Part shown: positions 52,079 to 62,166 of the stretch, piece by piece
Position numbering within the stretch: the stretch's first letter is position 1
Layout: every line of letters begins with the position of its first letter
From: Pelagibacterium lentulum
GTDB lineage: Bacteria > Pseudomonadota > Alphaproteobacteria > Rhizobiales > Devosiaceae
NCBI RefSeq assembly: GCF_003992625.1
Contig: NZ_RZMW01000008.1
Location: 186,001 to 250,000 of the forward strand
DNA: 64,000 bases
Direction of reading: 5' to 3'
The notes under the pieces: generated by a model
The model's database searches: none
Seen by the model: only the letters and a program-made list of their open reading frames with translations
Told to the model about the DNA's origin: nothing
Program-made: the position numbers and the translations under genes

Positions 52079-53491
52079 ATGTCCCATTCTGGCTTGGTCT
52101 GGTTTCGCGACGATCTGAGAACCTCCGACAATCCAGCGCTATGGGCTGCATTGGAAAAGTGCGATGATGTTCGAGCGATCTACATCATCGAGGCCGACGC
52201 CAATCTGAGGCCAATGGGTGGCGCCGCTCTTGCGTGGCTCAAGGAAAGCCTGAAACTACTGAGCAAGGACCTTGCCAGACTTGGTGTGGCGCTTGATGTT
52301 TTCAATGGTGAAAGCGCCGAAGCGGTCGCGGCATACACGCAAGAGCACTCTGTCGAAGCCGTATTCTGGAACCGGCGCTATGGCCCGGCTGAACGCGATC
52401 ATGACGCTGCCATCAAGAAAAGCCTGAGCGGTCTGGGCGTTGCAGTAAGCAGCTTCAACGCCAGCCTGCTGATGGAGCCGTGGGAGATCAAGACCAAATC
52501 CGGAACGTCGTTTTCGGTCTTCACTCCATTCTGGAAGAATTTGCGCGGCCAGAACATTGCCTTCCCGATCAATCCGCCTAAGGGGCATGGCCGCATCAAA
52601 GCTGAAGATATTGAACTGGAGCCACATCCTGACTGGGCTGACAGGCTGCTCGGAAACTGGAAGATCGGGGAAACTGCTGCACACGATAAGCTTGCCGGCT
52701 TCCTCGAACAGGGCTTGCGGACCTATCAAAAGAAGCGGGACTTGCCTTCGGAGGACGGCACATCGGGCCTTTCTCCACATTTGCGCTTTGGCGAAATTGG
52801 ACCGCGGCAGATCTGGCATGCCGTTCAGCACATTATCGAAGCCAAGCACAGCCTTGCTGATGAAGGACAGAAGTTTCTGTCTGAACTGGCTTGGCGGGAT
52901 TTTTCTTACCACCTGCTCTATCACCGCGACGACATTGCGGCAAAGCCGATGCAGGCAAGGTTTTCCGAAATTGAATGGCGCAATGCCCCGAAAAGCCTTG
53001 AAGCCTGGCAAAAGGGGCAAACAGGCATTCCCATCATCGATGCCGGAATGCGGCAACTTTGGGCCACCGGCTGGATGCACAATCGGGTACGCATGCTCAC
53101 CGCGTCATTATTGAGCCAGAATCTGCTGATCGACTGGCGCAAAGGCGAAGCATGGTTCTGGGATACGCTGGTAGATGCCGACCCAGCCAACAATCCAGCA
53201 AGCTGGCAATGGGTTGCAGGCTGCGGCGCTGACGCCGCGCCATATTTCCGCATATTCAACCCAGTAACCCAAGGACAAAAATTTGATCCCGATGGCGCAT
53301 ATGTCCGGCGCTGGGTGCCAGAACTTCAGAAACTGGACGCAAAATATATTCACAATCCTTGGGATGCACGCGACGACGTGCTCGAAAAGGCGGGCATAAA
53401 TCTTGGCAAAAGCTACCCAAAACCGATTGTGGACCTCAAATCCAGCCGCGAACGGGCGCTCGAAGCGCTCGGCACACGCACCAGGGCGTAG
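52079..53491 (+). CDS. phrB: Deoxyribodipyrimidine photolyase
   Basis: 470 residues of the class I CPD photolyase family, repairing UV pyrimidine dimers with blue light. N-terminal alpha/beta antenna domain (LVWFRDDLRTSDNPAL). The C-terminal FAD domain carries the signatures ELAWRDFSYHLLYHRDD, the WATGWMHNRVRMLTASLL helix and NPASWQWVAGCGADAAPYFR. Divergent from cysD. Confidence 0.94.
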   Translation: MSHSGLVWFRDDLRTSDNPALWAALEKCDDVRAIYIIEADANLRPMGGAALAWLKESLKLLSKDLARLGVALDVFNGESAEAVAAYTQEHSVEAVFWNRRYGPAERDHDAAIKKSLSGLGVAVSSFNASLLMEPWEIKTKSGTSFSVFTPFWKNLRGQNIAFPINPPKGHGRIKAEDIELEPHPDWADRLLGNWKIGETAAHDKLAGFLEQGLRTYQKKRDLPSEDGTSGLSPHLRFGEIGPRQIWHAVQHIIEAKHSLADEGQKFLSELAWRDFSYHLLYHRDDIAAKPMQARFSEIEWRNAPKSLEAWQKGQTGIPIIDAGMRQLWATGWMHNRVRMLTASLLSQNLLIDWRKGEAWFWDTLVDADPANNPASWQWVAGCGADAAPYFRIFNPVTQGQKFDPDGAYVRRWVPELQKLDAKYIHNPWDARDDVLEKAGINLGKSYPKPIVDLKSSRERALEALGTRTRA

Positions 53492-53650
53492 CCGGGCAAG
53501 CCATTCCATCGAAACTGCATTTTGCGCGACCGCTTTGCGCCCCTTCTACGGAATGGGAAAAGCCATGTCGAATGAGCGTGTTATCGCTTGTCCCGCCCGG
53601 ACGCCGACACTACCATTTGTTCTCCCGCAACAATTCAAGTGCCAGAGAAC

Positions 53651-54697
53651 ATGTCCCGTCATCACGATATCACTTCCGCAATTGGCAATACGCCACTGAT
53701 CCGGCTCAATGCTGTATCGGAAGCAACAGGGTGCGAAATCTGGGGGAAAGCCGAGTTCCTCAATCCGGGACAATCGGTCAAGGATCGCGCAGCGCTTTAC
53801 ATTATCCGGGACGCCATTGCACGGGGGCAACTCCGAGCGGGCGGCACCATCGTTGAGGGCACTGCGGGCAACACCGGCATCGGCCTTGCTCTTGTGGGCA
53901 ACGCCTTGGGTTTCAAGACCGTGATCGTTATCCCTGAAACCCAAAGCCAGGAAAAAAAAGACGCGATCAGGCTGGCCGGCGCCGAACTTCTTGAGGTACC
54001 AGCCAAGCCCTACAAGAATCCAAACAATTACGTGAAAGTGTCAGGAAGGCTGGCCGAAAAGCTGGCGGGCGAATTGCCGAACGGCGCCGTTTGGGCCAAC
54101 CAGTTCGATAATGTTGCCAACCGCCAAGCGCATATAGAAACGACCGGCCCCGAAATTTTCGAGCAGACCGATGGTAAGGTTGATGGCTTTATTTGCGCGG
54201 TGGGTTCTGGTGGTACGCTGGGCGGCGTTGCACAGGCCCTCAAAGAACGAAACAAGGATATACAGATAGGTTTGGCCGATCCTGAAGGCGCCGCTCTTTA
54301 CAACTATTATGCTCACGGTGAACTTAAGTCCTCTGGCACTTCCATCACTGAAGGTATTGGCCAGGGCCGCATCACGGCAAATCTCGCCGATCTGAGCGTG
54401 GATCATGCCTATCAGATTTCAGACGCCGAGGCCTTTCCGTACATTTACGACCTGATTGAGAAGGAAGGTCTGTGCCTTGGCGGCTCGTCGGCTATAAATA
54501 TAGCGGGCGCCGTTCGACTTGCACGGGAACTCGGGCCGGGCAAAACCATTGTTACCGTGTTGTGTGACTATGGAAACCGCTATCAGTCCAAGTTGTTCAA
54601 TCCTGAATTTCTCCGGGCGCGCGACCTACCGGTGCCGAAATGGTTGGAAGCGGCTCCCAGTGTTGTTATCAATGGCGTACTTGAGCCGGATCAATAA
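53651..54697 (+). CDS. cysK: Cysteine synthase A (O-acetylserine sulfhydrylase)
   Basis: 348 residues from ATG 53651. PLP-binding Lys in the FLNPGQSVKDRAALYI motif, the substrate loop EGTAGNTGIGLAL, and C-terminal GSGGTLGGVAQ and GLCLGGSSAINIAGAV. It makes cysteine from O-acetylserine and sulfide. In the sulfur-assimilation neighbourhood here (cysD/cysNC upstream). The longer frame from 53588 is not conserved. Confidence 0.93.
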   Translation: MSRHHDITSAIGNTPLIRLNAVSEATGCEIWGKAEFLNPGQSVKDRAALYIIRDAIARGQLRAGGTIVEGTAGNTGIGLALVGNALGFKTVIVIPETQSQEKKDAIRLAGAELLEVPAKPYKNPNNYVKVSGRLAEKLAGELPNGAVWANQFDNVANRQAHIETTGPEIFEQTDGKVDGFICAVGSGGTLGGVAQALKERNKDIQIGLADPEGAALYNYYAHGELKSSGTSITEGIGQGRITANLADLSVDHAYQISDAEAFPYIYDLIEKEGLCLGGSSAINIAGAVRLARELGPGKTIVTVLCDYGNRYQSKLFNPEFLRARDLPVPKWLEAAPSVVINGVLEPDQ

Positions 54698-54712
54698 TTT
54701 GAAGTCTTTGTA

Positions 54713-56152
54713 GTGGATGTAAGCCGCGCATTTTTGGACAATTTCAGCGTCATTGCGACGCTTTATATTGCAAACTACCTGCTGGCATTCGTTTGCGCTG
54801 CCCGTGAGATCATGAACTCGCGCACCTCGCAAGGCTCGATTGCGTGGCTCATCTCTCTCGCTGTCCTGCCCTTTCCAACGACTTTCATCTATCTGGTCTT
54901 CGGGTGGAAGCTGTTTGACGATTACGCCGAGGCCCAGACCCATTCGGGCCGCGCCTGGCGCATGGCCCATTCCGAAGATATCCGGATCGTGGACCATGCC
55001 ACCGGCAATGATTGGCCGGTCCTTACACGGGTCGCCGAGCTTCCCTTTTTGTACGGAAACGCTGCAACCTTGCTTATCGATGGCGAGGAAACATTCGCAT
55101 CGATCATTGATGGCATTTCACGCGCGCAGGATTATGTGCTTGCCCAATTCTACATTATTCGCGACGATGCACTCGGCCAAAGGTTTGCCGACGCGTTGAT
55201 TGAACGCGCGCAAGCCGGGGTGCAAGTGTGTCTGCTCTATGACGATGCAGGCAGTCATGCCTTGCCTCGCAGCTACAAGAACCGGCTGCGGGACAATGGC
55301 GTTTTGATTTACTCTTTCAACCACAGACACCGCCTTCTGCGCCTTTATGGCCTGACCCGCATCAATTATCGCAACCATCGTAAGAACGTCGTGATCGATG
55401 GACGCGAAGCTTGGGTCGGTGGCCTCAATGTCGGCGACGAATATATGGGACTTTCAGAAAAATTCGGGCGCTGGCGCGACACCCATGTAAAAGTGGAGGG
55501 CCCTGCAGCGCTCGCGTGTTCGCTCATGTTCCGCGAGGATTGGCACTGGGCGACGGGCGAGGACTTGCCTGCGGCCTATCCAACCGACATTCCTACGCCT
55601 GGAGACAACCCTGTTCTTGTGATGCCGACCGGCCCGGCCGACAAGCTGGAAGACTGCGCCATAGCCTTTACGGAGGTGATTTCGCGCGCACGTAAACGGC
55701 TGTGGATCGTAAGCCCCTATTTCGTTCCGGGTATCGAGGTGCAGACCGCCTTGTTTGCCGCATCGCTCCGCGGCGTGGACGTTCGTATTCTACTTCCTGA
55801 AAAGGCCGACCACACCATTGTCTGGCTGGCCAGCTATGCCCACGCCGATCAAATGGTTTCACACGGGATCAAGGTCTATCGCTACGAAGGCGGCTTTCTG
55901 CATCAGAAAGTTATCCTGTGCGATGACGAAATCGCAGGGATCGGAACGGTCAATTTCGACTATCGCTCGTTCAACATCAATTTCGAGGTCACGCTCTGGT
56001 TTACGGGCGCAGAAATAATTTCGCACGTAGAAAAGATGCTAGAGATCGATTTTGAAGCGTCGCGGCTGACGACCACGAAAAATCTGGCACGCCGCAGTTT
56101 TCCGTTCCGTCTGGCCTGTCAGGGAGCCCGACTGCTTTCCCCCGTTCTGTGA
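54713..56152 (+). CDS. Cardiolipin synthase (phospholipase D family)
   Basis: 479 residues from GTG 54713. Two N-terminal transmembrane segments, then two PLD active-site motifs: NHRKNVVID (HxKxxxxD) in the first half and FLHQKVILCDDEIAGIGTVN in the second. It makes cardiolipin from phosphatidylglycerol. 15 nt after cysK, so possibly co-transcribed. Confidence 0.92.
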   Translation: MDVSRAFLDNFSVIATLYIANYLLAFVCAAREIMNSRTSQGSIAWLISLAVLPFPTTFIYLVFGWKLFDDYAEAQTHSGRAWRMAHSEDIRIVDHATGNDWPVLTRVAELPFLYGNAATLLIDGEETFASIIDGISRAQDYVLAQFYIIRDDALGQRFADALIERAQAGVQVCLLYDDAGSHALPRSYKNRLRDNGVLIYSFNHRHRLLRLYGLTRINYRNHRKNVVIDGREAWVGGLNVGDEYMGLSEKFGRWRDTHVKVEGPAALACSLMFREDWHWATGEDLPAAYPTDIPTPGDNPVLVMPTGPADKLEDCAIAFTEVISRARKRLWIVSPYFVPGIEVQTALFAASLRGVDVRILLPEKADHTIVWLASYAHADQMVSHGIKVYRYEGGFLHQKVILCDDEIAGIGTVNFDYRSFNINFEVTLWFTGAEIISHVEKMLEIDFEASRLTTTKNLARRSFPFRLACQGARLLSPVL

Positions 56153-56170
56153 GCGATTGGCAAGTCGCCC

Positions 56171-57244
56171 TCATTTGACCGGTGGAGCGAAGAGCATCCC
56201 GCCATTGGTCCATAGCGCATTTTGCCCGCGCAACAGAGGGACACCGCTGCTGGCGCCGAAATAGCGTTCGTACACTTCACCATAGTTCCCAACGCCGCGG
56301 ATCACTTCACGCATCCATGTCGGGGATAGACCGAGTTCTGTTCCGGCATCGAATTCAACGCCTAACAGCCTGCGTATGCCGGGTGTGCGCGCAGACAACA
56401 TAGATTCGATGTTGACCGAAGTCACTCCGAGCTCTTCCGCATTGATCATAGCGAACAATGTCCAGCGCACGATCACGAGCCATTGCTGATCGTCGCTACG
56501 GACCACCGGGCCATATGGTTCCTTGCTCAACCGTTCAGGCAAGATCCGGTGAGCCGCAGGTTCAGGCAATGTGCGGCGAATGCTGTGGAGCCAGCTCGCA
56601 GGCGCGGAAATGGCTTCGCAAAGCCCGATCCGGTAAGCGACCGCCAAATCTTCGCGATCCTCGTAGAGCAATTCTTCATAAGCGACCTGGCCGGAAAAGA
56701 AGAAACTCTGCACGCGCCGCAGGGATTCCCCTGTATTTGCTACACAAACGGTCAAGTTTTCCAACTCGTAGGCAGAGACCACGCCAATACTGGAGGGCAC
56801 CATGAAGGCCTGCCCATCATAAAAGCTGTTCGCGACATAAGTGCCGCCAAAGGCCGTATCCCGCGTCATGGTCCAAGGCGCGTTGCGCACAACGAGGTCG
56901 ACATCGCCCAGCGCAAGATGCGCGAAGCGGCTTTCGCCCGACAATGGCCGGAATTCAACGCGAGATGGATCGCCAAAAACGGCGGCGGCAACCGCACGGC
57001 AAATGTCCACATCAAATCCGGACCAAAGCCCCTCGGCGTTCACCTGCGCAAAGCCGGGCGTTGGCCGGGAAGCGGCACAAATCACGTATCCGCGGGCCCG
57101 GACTGTATCGAGTGTCGAGAACTGGAAAGGAACATGCGCCTCAGTATCGCCTTGAGCGGCCGCAGGCCCCAAGGTCGCGCACATTCCGGCACTAACAAAT
57201 GCAAGCGATGCAGCGCAACGCGTTATGAAACCCAACAAATCCAA
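56171..57244 (-). CDS. Amino-acid ABC transporter substrate-binding protein (orphan AapJ paralogue)
   Basis: 357 residues with signal peptide (ASLAFVSAGMCATLGPAAA). It follows the AapJ fold exactly (YVICAASRPTPGFAQVNAEG, GFDVDICRAVAAAVFGDPSR, GDVDLVVRNAPWTMTRDTAF), but the conserved Cys-Gly-V start of AapJ is changed to CAASRP and the binding-site Ser/Thr pattern differs (VVRNAPWT instead of VLSRTTTWT). A lone binding protein without permease genes, near aapPMQ. It may feed the same permease with a different ligand. Confidence 0.88.
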   Translation of the reverse strand: MDLLGFITRCAASLAFVSAGMCATLGPAAAQGDTEAHVPFQFSTLDTVRARGYVICAASRPTPGFAQVNAEGLWSGFDVDICRAVAAAVFGDPSRVEFRPLSGESRFAHLALGDVDLVVRNAPWTMTRDTAFGGTYVANSFYDGQAFMVPSSIGVVSAYELENLTVCVANTGESLRRVQSFFFSGQVAYEELLYEDREDLAVAYRIGLCEAISAPASWLHSIRRTLPEPAAHRILPERLSKEPYGPVVRSDDQQWLVIVRWTLFAMINAEELGVTSVNIESMLSARTPGIRRLLGVEFDAGTELGLSPTWMREVIRGVGNYGEVYERYFGASSGVPLLRGQNALWTNGGMLFAPPVK

Positions 57245-57353
57245 ACCGACGCTGACCTTTCGCGGTCATCCCTCCGAAATTATCTCGCATATTGGCATTG
57301 AACCGAAGACGGTCAAGGCATCGCAACGCGATGCCACAGAACAATTCCAGTAA
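57225..57353 (+). CDS. Possible 42-residue ORF antisense to the AapJ paralogue start
   Basis: Reads MKPNKSKPTLTFRGHPSEII, then SHIGIEPKTVKASQRDATEQ. The LTFRGHPSEIISHIGIEP part resembles the start of DUF4279-type proteins. It overlaps the first 20 nt of the opposite gene and ends early. Most likely a fragment or a chance frame. Confidence 0.25.
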   Translation: MKPNKSKPTLTFRGHPSEIISHIGIEPKTVKASQRDATEQFQ

Positions 57354-57620
57354 CGACACGATAACCGGAATGTGTCCGGCAAAGTATGCCCTCATATCCC
57401 GCTTATTGAATCTGTACAGCCACTCGGAGCACGCGAGCAAAAAAGCGGCGAGACAAAGCCTCGCCGCCTTTGCCCCCAAACGGGCATCGGAGCCTGGAGC
57501 CGTTTTGGTTTTGATGGAATCAAGACCGAGCTCCAAGTCCTTATTTTGTAACGTGCCCGAACCGCAAAACCGTTTCCGCCCTCAGATCGAGTCCAGGGGT
57601 ATGCTTTTGCTGGACACGCT
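57245..57620. other. 376-bp region between the orphan binding protein and aapP
   Basis: No well-supported gene. Holds the possible short ORF (57225-57353), the aap operon terminator (57439-57468) and one copy of the rhizobial repeat. Confidence 0.5.
57439..57468 (-). terminator. Terminator of the aap operon
   Basis: Stem gcggcgag/ctcgccgc with a T-run on the - strand; ~150 nt past the aapP stop. Confidence 0.85.
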
Positions 57621-57624
57621 CTAA
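57544..57624. repeat. Rhizobial intergenic repeat, copy 2
   Basis: 81 bp, about 66 identities with 22567-22647 and the same gct-cta end. Its last bases coincide with the TAG stop of aapP (57621-57623), so the repeat and the gene end share sequence. Confidence 0.75.
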
Positions 57625-58415
57625 TGGAGTATCTGACTCAGGAACAACTTGGTGCGTTCATGCTGCGGATTGTCAAAGAATGCCTCGGGCTCGTTTTGCT
57701 CAATGATCTGGCCTTGATCCATAAAGATCACACGATTGGCAACCTGCCGTGCAAAGCCCATTTCGTGGGTAACGCAGAGCATGGTCATGCCGTCCTCGGC
57801 CAGTTGCACCATTACTTCGAGCACTTCCTTGATCATTTCCGGATCGAGCGCTGATGTGGGTTCATCGAAAAGCATGATCTTGGGGTTCATACAAAGCGAG
57901 CGTGCGATAGCGACGCGCTGCTGCTGCCCGCCCGAAAGCTGACCGGGAAACTTGTTGGCCTGCTCCGGTATTTTCACCCGCTCGAGGTATTTCATCGCGA
58001 TTTCCTCGGCTTCGGCCTTTGGCGTGCCACGCACCCATATTGGTGCAAGCGTCAGATTTTGCAGGATAGTGAGATGGGGAAACAGATTGAAGTGCTGGAA
58101 CACCATGCCCACTTCGCGCCGCACCTCATCGATGCGTTTGAGATCGGAGGTCAACTCGATCCCGTCCACAACAATCTGACCGTCCTGATGTTCCTCCAGG
58201 CGGTTGATGCAGCGGATCAGTGTCGACTTGCCCGACCCCGAGGGCCCGGCGATGACGATACGCTCGCCCCGCATGACCTTCAGATTGATGTCGCGCAGCA
58301 CATGGAAATCGCCATACCATTTGTTCATGCCGACGATTTCCACAGCGACGTCCGTTTTGGAAACGGACATCTTGGTCCGGTCGGGCTGGTGATCTACGTC
58401 AAGTTCGAGAGACAT
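57621..58415 (-). CDS. aapP: General L-amino-acid ABC transporter ATP-binding protein
   Basis: 264 residues: Walker [16 protein letters not shown]-loop [15 protein letters not shown], signature [15 protein letters not shown] and Walker [15 protein letters not shown]. Energises the AapQM permease pair for uptake of polar and other amino acids. Starts with [16 protein letters not shown], an N-terminal extension typical of AapP. Last gene of the operon, 5 nt after aapM. Confidence 0.95.
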   Translation of the reverse strand: MSLELDVDHQPDRTKMSVSKTDVAVEIVGMNKWYGDFHVLRDINLKVMRGERIVIAGPSGSGKSTLIRCINRLEEHQDGQIVVDGIELTSDLKRIDEVRREVGMVFQHFNLFPHLTILQNLTLAPIWVRGTPKAEAEEIAMKYLERVKIPEQANKFPGQLSGGQQQRVAIARSLCMNPKIMLFDEPTSALDPEMIKEVLEVMVQLAEDGMTMLCVTHEMGFARQVANRVIFMDQGQIIEQNEPEAFFDNPQHERTKLFLSQILH

Positions 58416-58420
58416 ACGAT

Positions 58421-59563
58421 TTACCTCTTATGTCCGGTATGCAGCCGGTTTTCCATAAAGATGGAGTAGCGCGACATTGCAAAACAGAATGCCCAGAACA
58501 GGAAACCGGCAAATATATAGCCGGTCACCGCGTGCGTGGGCGAAGACCAATTGGCGTCCGAACCTGCGGAACGAACAGTGTTGAGAAGTTCAAAAATGCC
58601 GATGATCGAGACCAGCGAGGTATCCTTGAACAAGGCTATGAAGTTGTTCACGATGCCCGGAATCACATGCTTGAGCGCCTGGGGCAAAATGACCAGCCCC
58701 ATGGTTTTCACCTTACTCAACCCCAAGGCATAAGCGGCCTCAAACTGGCCACGCGGCATTGCCTGCAGTCCGCCGCGAACCACTTCGGCCATATAGGCGG
58801 ACTGGAACAAGCATATGCCGATTATGGCACGGAGCAATGTGTCGGGATTAACACCTTGCGGCATGAAAAGCGGGAACATGACCGAGGCCATGAACAACAC
58901 CGTAATCAAGGGCACCGCGCGCCAGAGCTCGATGAATCCGACACAGAATGTCTTGACGATCGGCAGCTTCGATTGCCGCCCCAATGCCAGCAGAATGCCG
59001 AGCGGCATTGAAACGATGATGCCAATCAGCGAAATGATCAAGGTCAGGGTCAGCCCGCCCCATTGTCCCGTAGGCACCGGGCGGAGCGCCACCCCAAGAA
59101 ATGTCCCGCCCGCCATCAGCCAATACGCCACGAACGGGTACACCAGGAAGAACAGGACCGCTGCCGTCCGCACAAAGGGCGCTTTTGGCGTCAACAGCGG
59201 AATAAGCAACACCACCCCGATGGCGAACATCAAGTTTATGCGCCAAATCTCATCGAACGGGAAAAAGCCGTAGATGAAGAAGTTTATGCGGCCCTGGATA
59301 AATATCCAGCACGCGCCAACGCCTTCGAAACGACAGGCCTCGCCCCTTAGCCCTTCAGGGTCGCTGAAAACTGCATTCCCAATGAGGAAGCTATAAAGCG
59401 GCGGCACAATCCAGGCGACAAAAACCAGCGCCAGAATGGTCCCTATAGTATTGGATGGCGAGGAAAACAGGTTCTCCCGCATCCACGCGATAGGCCCAGT
59501 GGTCCGTGTCGGCGGTGGGAGTTCCGGCTGCATTTCCTTACGAACATAACTCAAATCAGACAT
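58421..59563 (-). CDS. aapM: General L-amino-acid ABC transporter permease AapM
   Basis: 380 residues, membrane permease of the His/Glu/Gln type. Long N-terminal extension with several extra transmembrane segments, then the binding-protein-dependent permease domain ([40 protein letters not shown], with the EAA loop [15 protein letters not shown]). Pairs with AapQ. Gap of 9 nt to aapQ. Confidence 0.94.
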   Translation of the reverse strand: MSDLSYVRKEMQPELPPPTRTTGPIAWMRENLFSSPSNTIGTILALVFVAWIVPPLYSFLIGNAVFSDPEGLRGEACRFEGVGACWIFIQGRINFFIYGFFPFDEIWRINLMFAIGVVLLIPLLTPKAPFVRTAAVLFFLVYPFVAYWLMAGGTFLGVALRPVPTGQWGGLTLTLIISLIGIIVSMPLGILLALGRQSKLPIVKTFCVGFIELWRAVPLITVLFMASVMFPLFMPQGVNPDTLLRAIIGICLFQSAYMAEVVRGGLQAMPRGQFEAAYALGLSKVKTMGLVILPQALKHVIPGIVNNFIALFKDTSLVSIIGIFELLNTVRSAGSDANWSSPTHAVTGYIFAGFLFWAFCFAMSRYSIFMENRLHTGHKR

Positions 59564-59572
59564 GACGCGCCC

Positions 59573-60775
59573 TCACCGTTCCACAAGCGCAACGCGCGCG
59601 TTATACCAATTCATGAAGATCGAAGTGACGAGCGAGAGCGTCAGGTAAACCAGCATAGTCAAGCCGATGATTTCGATGGCCCGGCCACTCTGGTTGAGTG
59701 CCGTTCCCACAAAAACATTGACCAGTTCCGGAAAGCCAATGGCCGCGCCCAACGAAGAGTTCTTCGTCAAGTTGAGATACTGGCTTGTCAGAGGCGGAAC
59801 GATAACGCGCATGGCTTGGGGGATAATTACAAGGTTTAGCCGGTCGCTATCCTTGAGACCGAGCGCAGCCGCCGCTTCGGTTTGTCCGTAATTGACCGAC
59901 TGGATGCCTGCCCTGACGATTTCTGCAATGAAGGCCGCAGTGTAGAGAACCAGACCTAGAATGAGCGCGGTGAGTTCGGGCGGGGCTGTCCAGCCTCCAG
60001 TGTAATTGAAACCCGTCAATTCCGGGAATGAGAACTGCACCTGGGTGCCGGTGAGGAAAAAGGCTGCGACGACAGGGACAATCAGAACCCCAAAGAAGGG
60101 TAACCAGACCGAACGCCGGTCACCTGTCGTTTCAATCTGCTTCAATGTGCGGCGGCGCATGACAAGTGCGACGGTCAAAGCAACGACCGCAACCAGCGCG
60201 ACCCAAATGAAGCGATCGTCAAATATTGGCTGCGGAAAGCTCACACCGCGCCGATTGGCGACGATGCCGCCCGGAAGCGCCAGCGACTCCCGCACAACGG
60301 GAAGAGCGTTAAGCGAAAGGAAGTACCAGAAAATCAACTGCAAAAGCAGTGGGACGTTGCGTATTATCTCGATATAGACCGCGGCCAGAGCCCGGATCAG
60401 TACATTTTTAGAGAGGCGCGCAATGCCGACGGCAAAGCCCAGAAAGGTCGCCAATACAATGCCAACTGCCGCGACAAGAAGCGTGTTGAGAATGCCGACG
60501 AAATAGACCTGCAGATAGGATGATGTTCGGTCGAACGGGATCAGAGAGAAGCTGATATTGAAACCCGAAGATTGTCCGAGAAACGCAAAGCCAGTCGCCC
60601 TGCCTTGCGCGGCAAGATTGGTCGCTGCGTTCATCCAAAGCCATAAAAAGAGGCCGAGCACGGCAATAACAAGTGCCGCTTGATAAAAGAAAGCCCGAAA
60701 TTTCGGGTCATTGATAAATGAAGTCTTTGCCTGGACTCGTCGCGAGTCCACACCTTTTTCTGTCGTGTCCGTCAT
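59573..60775 (-). CDS. aapQ: General L-amino-acid ABC transporter permease AapQ
   Basis: 400 residues, eight or so transmembrane segments. N-terminal VDSRRVQAKTSFINDPKFRA and the EAA-type loop QTEAAAALGLKDSDRLNLV are diagnostic of AapQ. Separated from aapJ by 119 nt containing a strong hairpin. Confidence 0.94.
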   Translation of the reverse strand: MTDTTEKGVDSRRVQAKTSFINDPKFRAFFYQAALVIAVLGLFLWLWMNAATNLAAQGRATGFAFLGQSSGFNISFSLIPFDRTSSYLQVYFVGILNTLLVAAVGIVLATFLGFAVGIARLSKNVLIRALAAVYIEIIRNVPLLLQLIFWYFLSLNALPVVRESLALPGGIVANRRGVSFPQPIFDDRFIWVALVAVVALTVALVMRRRTLKQIETTGDRRSVWLPFFGVLIVPVVAAFFLTGTQVQFSFPELTGFNYTGGWTAPPELTALILGLVLYTAAFIAEIVRAGIQSVNYGQTEAAAALGLKDSDRLNLVIIPQAMRVIVPPLTSQYLNLTKNSSLGAAIGFPELVNVFVGTALNQSGRAIEIIGLTMLVYLTLSLVTSIFMNWYNARVALVER

Positions 60776-60839
60776 GTAAGCCTCTGCCCGGTATCATGAC
60801 CATGCGAAAAATCGCTTCTGGCGAGCCAAGCGCAAATGG

Positions 60840-60878
60840 AAAAAACAATCCCGGCAAACACCTGAGGTGTCTGCCGGG
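60840..60878 (-). terminator. Strong hairpin between aapJ and aapQ
   Basis: Long stem tcccggca...tgccggga with inner gacacct/aggtgt pairing and a T-run following on the - strand (attgtttttt). It lies 17 nt after the aapJ stop and before aapQ, so partial termination or 3'-end stabilisation would give more AapJ than permease. Confidence 0.85.
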
Positions 60879-60894
60879 ACCATTTGCAAGCTAG

Positions 60895-61914
60895 TTACCG
60901 AACCGGTGGGGCATATTGGATACCACCGTCTGTCCACAGAGCATTGATGCCGCGCGGGATCGCCAGCGGAGTATTCGGGCCGACATGGCGATCATAGACT
61001 TCGCCATAGTTGCCTACGTGTTTGATGATACGATATGCCCAATCGGTCGACAGTCCAATCGGTGCGCCAAAGTCCCCTTCCACGCCGAGAAGACGCATGA
61101 TTTCGGGGTTATCCGAACCGAGCATTTCATCTACATTCGCCTGCGTTACACCCAGTTCCTCGGCATTGAGCAGTGCAAAATATGTCCAACGAGCAATGTT
61201 GAACCAGCGTGTATCGCCAGAGCGCACGACGGGGCCGAGCGGCTCCTTCGAGATGATTTCCGGCAGAATGACGTGCTCATCCGGGTTGGGGAACTGTGTG
61301 CGTTCAGCAGCGATGGCCGAGGCATCAGTCGTGTAAACGTCACAACGGCCATCGAGATATGCCTGAACCACTTCGTCACGAGTCACAAAGATGACGGCGT
61401 TGGACAAATCCAGGCCATTGGCAGCGAAATAGTCGGCAGCGTTGAGTTCGGTCGTGGTGCCGGATTCAATGCAGAGAGCTGCGCCGCTCAGTTCCAAAGC
61501 AGAACTGATTCCGTCGGACTCACGTACAACAAAGCCCTGGCCGTCATAGAACATGGTGCCAACGAAGGTGAGACCGAGATCGGTGTCGCGCGTCATGGTC
61601 CAGGTTGTGGTACGCGAGAGCACATCGATATTGCCCGAGCCAAGCGTTTCAAAGCGAGCCTGCGAAGTCGTCGGTGTGTACCGGACAGCATCCGGATCAT
61701 CGAAAATGGCTGCGGCCAACGCACGGCAGTAATCGACTTCAAGGCCTGACCATTCGTTGTTCTCATCCGGGAACGAGAAGCCCGGCACACCTTCTGTCAC
61801 GCCGCATTGCACATAGCCGCGAGCGATCACATCGTCCAGAAGATCTGCATAAGCCACAGACGAAGTGGCCGCCATCGCGGACGCGACGGCGAGAGTCAAA
61901 AGTTTTTTTTGCAT
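60895..61914 (-). CDS. aapJ: General L-amino-acid ABC transporter substrate-binding protein
   Basis: 339 residues. Signal peptide (LLTLAVASAMAATSSVAYA), then the AapJ fold: GYVQCGVTEGVPGFSFPDEN, LEVDYCRALAAAIFDDPDA, IDVLSRTTTWTMTRDTDLGL and EIISKEPLGPVVRSGDTRWF. Periplasmic. First gene of aapJQMP. The promoter lies in the 252-bp space shared with metC. Confidence 0.96.
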   Translation of the reverse strand: MQKKLLTLAVASAMAATSSVAYADLLDDVIARGYVQCGVTEGVPGFSFPDENNEWSGLEVDYCRALAAAIFDDPDAVRYTPTTSQARFETLGSGNIDVLSRTTTWTMTRDTDLGLTFVGTMFYDGQGFVVRESDGISSALELSGAALCIESGTTTELNAADYFAANGLDLSNAVIFVTRDEVVQAYLDGRCDVYTTDASAIAAERTQFPNPDEHVILPEIISKEPLGPVVRSGDTRWFNIARWTYFALLNAEELGVTQANVDEMLGSDNPEIMRLLGVEGDFGAPIGLSTDWAYRIIKHVGNYGEVYDRHVGPNTPLAIPRGINALWTDGGIQYAPPVR

Positions 61915-62166
61915 AGGTTTGCCTTTGTTTCCTAACCCTTGAATTTAAGTGAGCCGGTGCATTTCTTGCCCGCGCCCCTCATAGCCATCTGAAAAATGAC
62001 CGGCATCTGGTCCTATTGCCATCGAACCGAATACCAGTCAGCATCGAAGCCCATAACTGCCGCTTGCGTCAAGGCCCAAAACGATACCAAATTAGTCATT
62101 TCGAACCACCCGCCTAAATAACCAGCAATAGTGCTGACCTATTCAACACGAAGACGACCCTATTTC

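Noticed and set aside
57192-57536. 114-codon - strand ORF upstream of the AapJ paralogue
   Set aside because: It overlaps the aap terminator and the start of the paralogue, with no ribosome-binding site or motif.
62041-62166. SAM-type riboswitch before metC
   Set aside because: No conserved SAM-II or SAM-V core was found by eye in the leader.
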